Source: Candidatus Margulisiibacteriota bacterium (GTDB lineage: Bacteria > Margulisbacteria > Riflemargulisbacteria > GWF2-35-9 > DYQY01). Taken from it: a stretch of 32,552 nt of DNA. Below the pieces are notes generated by a model, which did no database searches, was not told where the DNA came from, and saw nothing but the letters and a program-made list of their open reading frames with translations. The stretch lies in the NCBI GenBank assembly GCA_028706105.1, contig JAQWCF010000009.1, positions 1 to 32,552 on the forward strand, written 5' to 3'. Made by a program: the position numbers and the translations under genes. This document shows positions 30,780 to 32,552 of the stretch, one piece after another. Each line of letters begins with the position of its first letter. Within the stretch, counting starts at the first letter, position 1.

Positions 30780-31757
30780 TTAGCTATATTCCAGTAGCAT
30801 CATTGTAATATCGTCATCAGTGGTGGGGCTTTTGCTATATTCTTTAATGTCATCTAAGATTTTTTGAAAAAGATTCTCGCCTGAGAGCCAACTGTTGTCT
30901 TGGAGTATTTTAATTAATCTTTGAGTCCCAAATAATTCTCCGTTTTCATCTTTTGCTTCAGTTAATCCATCTGTGTATAAAAATATTTTATCGCCTTGTT
31001 CTAGGATAATATCTTTTTGTTCGAATTCTGGTGATTCAAACATTCCTAGAAAAACACCTTCAGTTTCTAGCAAGACAACAGAATTATTTTTCTTCAGAAG
31101 TATTGGGGCAGTGTGTCCTGCTTTAGAATAAGTTAATTTATTGTTGGTGACATCAAGTGTTGCACTGAAAATAGTAACAAAGTTAATGGCGCTTCCTTCT
31201 GTATACTCAAGTAAACGTTTGTTGGCTATTTCCATCATCGGCTTAAGTTGGATTTGCTGAGCAAACAAATCTTCTAATGTATTTTTGGATAGAATCATTA
31301 CAAGAGCAGACGCAACTCCATGACCAGAAACGTCTCCAATGGCAAAGTTGAGTGTTTCATCTTTTTTGTTTTTTAGAGTAATTACACCTTGTTCATTGTC
31401 CGTGGATTGTATTTTATTTTTTATGTCCTTAGCCATAATAAAAAAGTCTCCGCCTATTTTTTCTGCAGGCATGCAAAGTGCAGTAAGTTGGTATTTTTTG
31501 TATTGGATTTTATTGGTAGAGAGTAGTCCGCTTTGTATTCTTCTCGCCATATCTAAATCACGCTTGTTTTTCATTTGGTTCCTGTCAGTAGTTTTTATAA
31601 GCAGTTCTGCTTCTTGTTTACGTATTTCTGCATCATTTTTTAGTGTTTCTGTTTCTTTAATAGTGAGTAGTTTTAAATCTTTTTCTTTTTTAAGTAAAAG
31701 AAGAAGATTAGCAGTTATTATTAAGAATATGAGTATATATATAATATGAATTAACAT
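30780..31757 (-). CDS. Membrane-anchored SpoIIE/RsbU-type PP2C serine phosphatase
   Basis: 325 residues. One N-terminal membrane helix (about 4-23), a charged coiled coil (about 24-75) with the DMARRIQSGLLS linker typical of RsbU-like proteins, then a PP2C-like SpoIIE domain (about 85-324). Metal-binding aspartates are Asp104 (GGDFF), Asp142 (GDVSGHG), Asp263 (YTDGLTEA) and the DDD at 314-316 (TTDDDITMM). AGHTAPILL is also conserved. The stretch between GGDFF and GDVSGHG is longer than usual and polar. Such enzymes dephosphorylate anti-anti-sigma proteins, freeing sigma-B/F-type factors. The converging sigma factor makes that role attractive, but no RsbV or RsbW is here. No clear ribosome site precedes the ATG. 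Confidence 0.9.
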   Translation of the reverse strand: MLIHIIYILIFLIITANLLLLLKKEKDLKLLTIKETETLKNDAEIRKQEAELLIKTTDRNQMKNKRDLDMARRIQSGLLSTNKIQYKKYQLTALCMPAEKIGGDFFIMAKDIKNKIQSTDNEQGVITLKNKKDETLNFAIGDVSGHGVASALVMILSKNTLEDLFAQQIQLKPMMEIANKRLLEYTEGSAINFVTIFSATLDVTNNKLTYSKAGHTAPILLKKNNSVVLLETEGVFLGMFESPEFEQKDIILEQGDKIFLYTDGLTEAKDENGELFGTQRLIKILQDNSWLSGENLFQKILDDIKEYSKSPTTDDDITMMLLEYS

Positions 31758-31782
31758 AGTTGTTCGTAATTAGCCCCCAATG

Positions 31783-31788
31783 ATTATA
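31783..31788 (-). promoter_or_regulatory. Candidate -10 box of the phosphatase gene
   Basis: TATAAT on the minus strand, ending 25 bases before the ATG at 31757, which would give a leader of about 18 bases containing GGGGG near its 5' end. The -35 region is not convincing. Confidence 0.35.
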
Positions 31789-31838
31789 TTTAAGAATATT
31801 AGCATCAGATATGCAAAATCAATAGGGGGGTAAGAACT

Positions 31839-31867
31839 AGAAATCCTACTAAAAGTGTAGGCTTTCT
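31839..31867. other. Hairpin between the EF-hand gene and the phosphatase gene
   Basis: AGAAA-t-CCTAC, a 7-base loop, then GTAGG-c-TTTCT: ten base pairs with one mismatch. It lies 36 bases after the stop of the EF-hand gene on the minus strand. No T-tract follows in that direction, so it is not a standard terminator; it could protect a 3' end or be a protein site. Confidence 0.4.
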
Positions 31868-31902
31868 AAATTTTATTGGTGGGTTTTGAACCTTTTCGAT
31901 AA

Positions 31903-32394
31903 TTATTTTTTTACTGTTGGCGTAGGAATTCCGTTTAAAATGCTATTTATTTGCTTTTCAATAGTTTTTGGTTCTGTTGTTTGTACCGCAGGAACTTTCT
32001 CTTCAATAGGTTTTGCTTTTATTGTTTCCGTCTTGGGAGCTTTCGTTTCGTTGGATGTTGATTTTTTTAATCGTTCATTTCTGGAGTACTCTATTGCTTC
32101 TTGTGCAAGTTTGTCCCATTTATAGGATTCTGGGTCTCTTGATTCCTTCATCGCTTTTTGATCAACTTCTGTTGGTGTATCTGTAATTTTAAGTCGTTCT
32201 CGTAAATATCTTTCCGCTAAAGCTGGATTATTTGCTTTTGTAAATATAACTGTTTTTGTTATTTGACCTACCGCGGTTAGAAGTTCCTTCCCTTCAAGTT
32301 TTGTGTTTCCATCAGAATCAGCTTTAGTTAATATTTCTCTTTCTGCTACTGTTGTCATTGATTTTCGTACGAATCCTTGCAGGGATATTGACAT
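31903..32394 (-). CDS. Small protein with one EF-hand-like calcium loop, function unknown
   Basis: 163 residues, not recognised as a named family. Residues 26-37 form an EF-hand-like loop (DSDGNTKLEGKE) with ligands at positions 1, 3, 5, 9 and 12 (Asp26, Asp28, Asn30, Glu34, Glu37) and a hydrophobic position 8; Thr replaces the usual Gly at position 6. The next 70 residues are helical and charged. The C-terminal 60 are low-complexity, rich in Lys, Thr, Pro and Glu, ending GIPTPTVKK. There is no signal peptide or membrane helix. AAGGAG eight bases before the ATG supports the start. Only one loop is seen, whereas EF-hands normally pair, so it may dimerise or be degenerate. It could be a single transcription unit. 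Confidence 0.72.
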   Translation of the reverse strand: MSISLQGFVRKSMTTVAEREILTKADSDGNTKLEGKELLTAVGQITKTVIFTKANNPALAERYLRERLKITDTPTEVDQKAMKESRDPESYKWDKLAQEAIEYSRNERLKKSTSNETKAPKTETIKAKPIEEKVPAVQTTEPKTIEKQINSILNGIPTPTVKK

Positions 32395-32552
32395 GGTATG
32401 TCTCCTTAATTTTTATATTAAATTGTCGAAGCAGAACTTAAATAATGCATTGATATATTATGTTTGTTTGGAATTACTTATCAGCGCATTAAAAAACATG
32501 CAGAAATCGTACGAGGGGTGGGCATCGAAAAATTATAATGCATTTTTTGGGT
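32395..32552. other. AT-rich right edge, no gene seen
   Basis: Holds the leader of the EF-hand gene on the minus strand with its AAGGAG site at 32408-32403. A TATAAT at 32534-32539 on the plus strand may serve a gene beyond the window; the same bases also read TATAAT on the minus strand (32537-32532). Confidence 0.4.

Overview
The window is 32.5 kb of AT-rich, gene-dense bacterial chromosome and is mostly core metabolism and cell envelope. I see no insertion sequence, prophage, CRISPR array or tRNA, and no gap of 300 bases or more without a gene (the longest is 218 bases). The organism is probably an uncultured low-GC bacterium. It makes meso-diaminopimelate peptidoglycan (MurE has the DNPR motif) and uses a two-subunit glycyl-tRNA synthetase. 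It has a sigma-B/F/G-type sigma factor and an alanine-aminotransferase/Lrp pair resembling that of Bacilli. A candidate phylum such as Margulisbacteria or a neighbour would fit, but this is an impression from gene content, not a proof.

Layout. 1-314: 3' end of rpsI and its terminator. 338-3960 (+): serA, an orphan sensor histidine kinase, queA. 3957-4427 (-): a CYTH triphosphatase, converging on queA and diverging from pgi. 4622-9745 (+): pgi, thrC, an Lrp regulator, an alaT-like aminotransferase, and an unknown protein. 9884-16920 (+): a tight operon of apgM, rseP, split transketolase, ftsE, ftsX and a parvulin-TPR protein. 16992-18835 (-): DUF1015 protein and a nucleosidase-like protein. 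18988-21018 (+): glyS. 29727-21015 (-): peptidoglycan/division cluster murE-murF-mraY-murD-ftsW-murG-murC-murB. 29797-30561 (+): sigma factor. 31757-30780 (-): SpoIIE/RsbU-type phosphatase. 32394-31903 (-): EF-hand protein.

How the genes fit together. The eight mur/mra/fts genes carry UDP-MurNAc through stem-peptide addition, lipid I and lipid II formation, and flipping/polymerisation. FtsEX and the secreted-side foldase belong to the same envelope theme. pgi, apgM and transketolase serve central carbon metabolism; serA, thrC and alaT serve amino-acid synthesis. The sigma factor and the PP2C phosphatase look like two parts of a partner-switching stress circuit whose other parts are not in this window.

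The most interesting signals are not in the proteins. (1) Several genes that head transcription units have a TATAAT-like box ending only 6-9 bases before the ATG, which predicts leaderless mRNAs; genes inside operons often have Shine-Dalgarno sites. (2) thrC and glyS, 12.6 kb apart, share a 39-base promoter module matching at 34 of 39 positions. (3) The gap between the converging sigma-factor and phosphatase genes is a 205-base palindrome of two inverted, roughly 66-base units, resembling the CCTCACC/CCTCTCC intergenic repeat class. (4) Two genes, at 9131 and 31903, are unrecognised.
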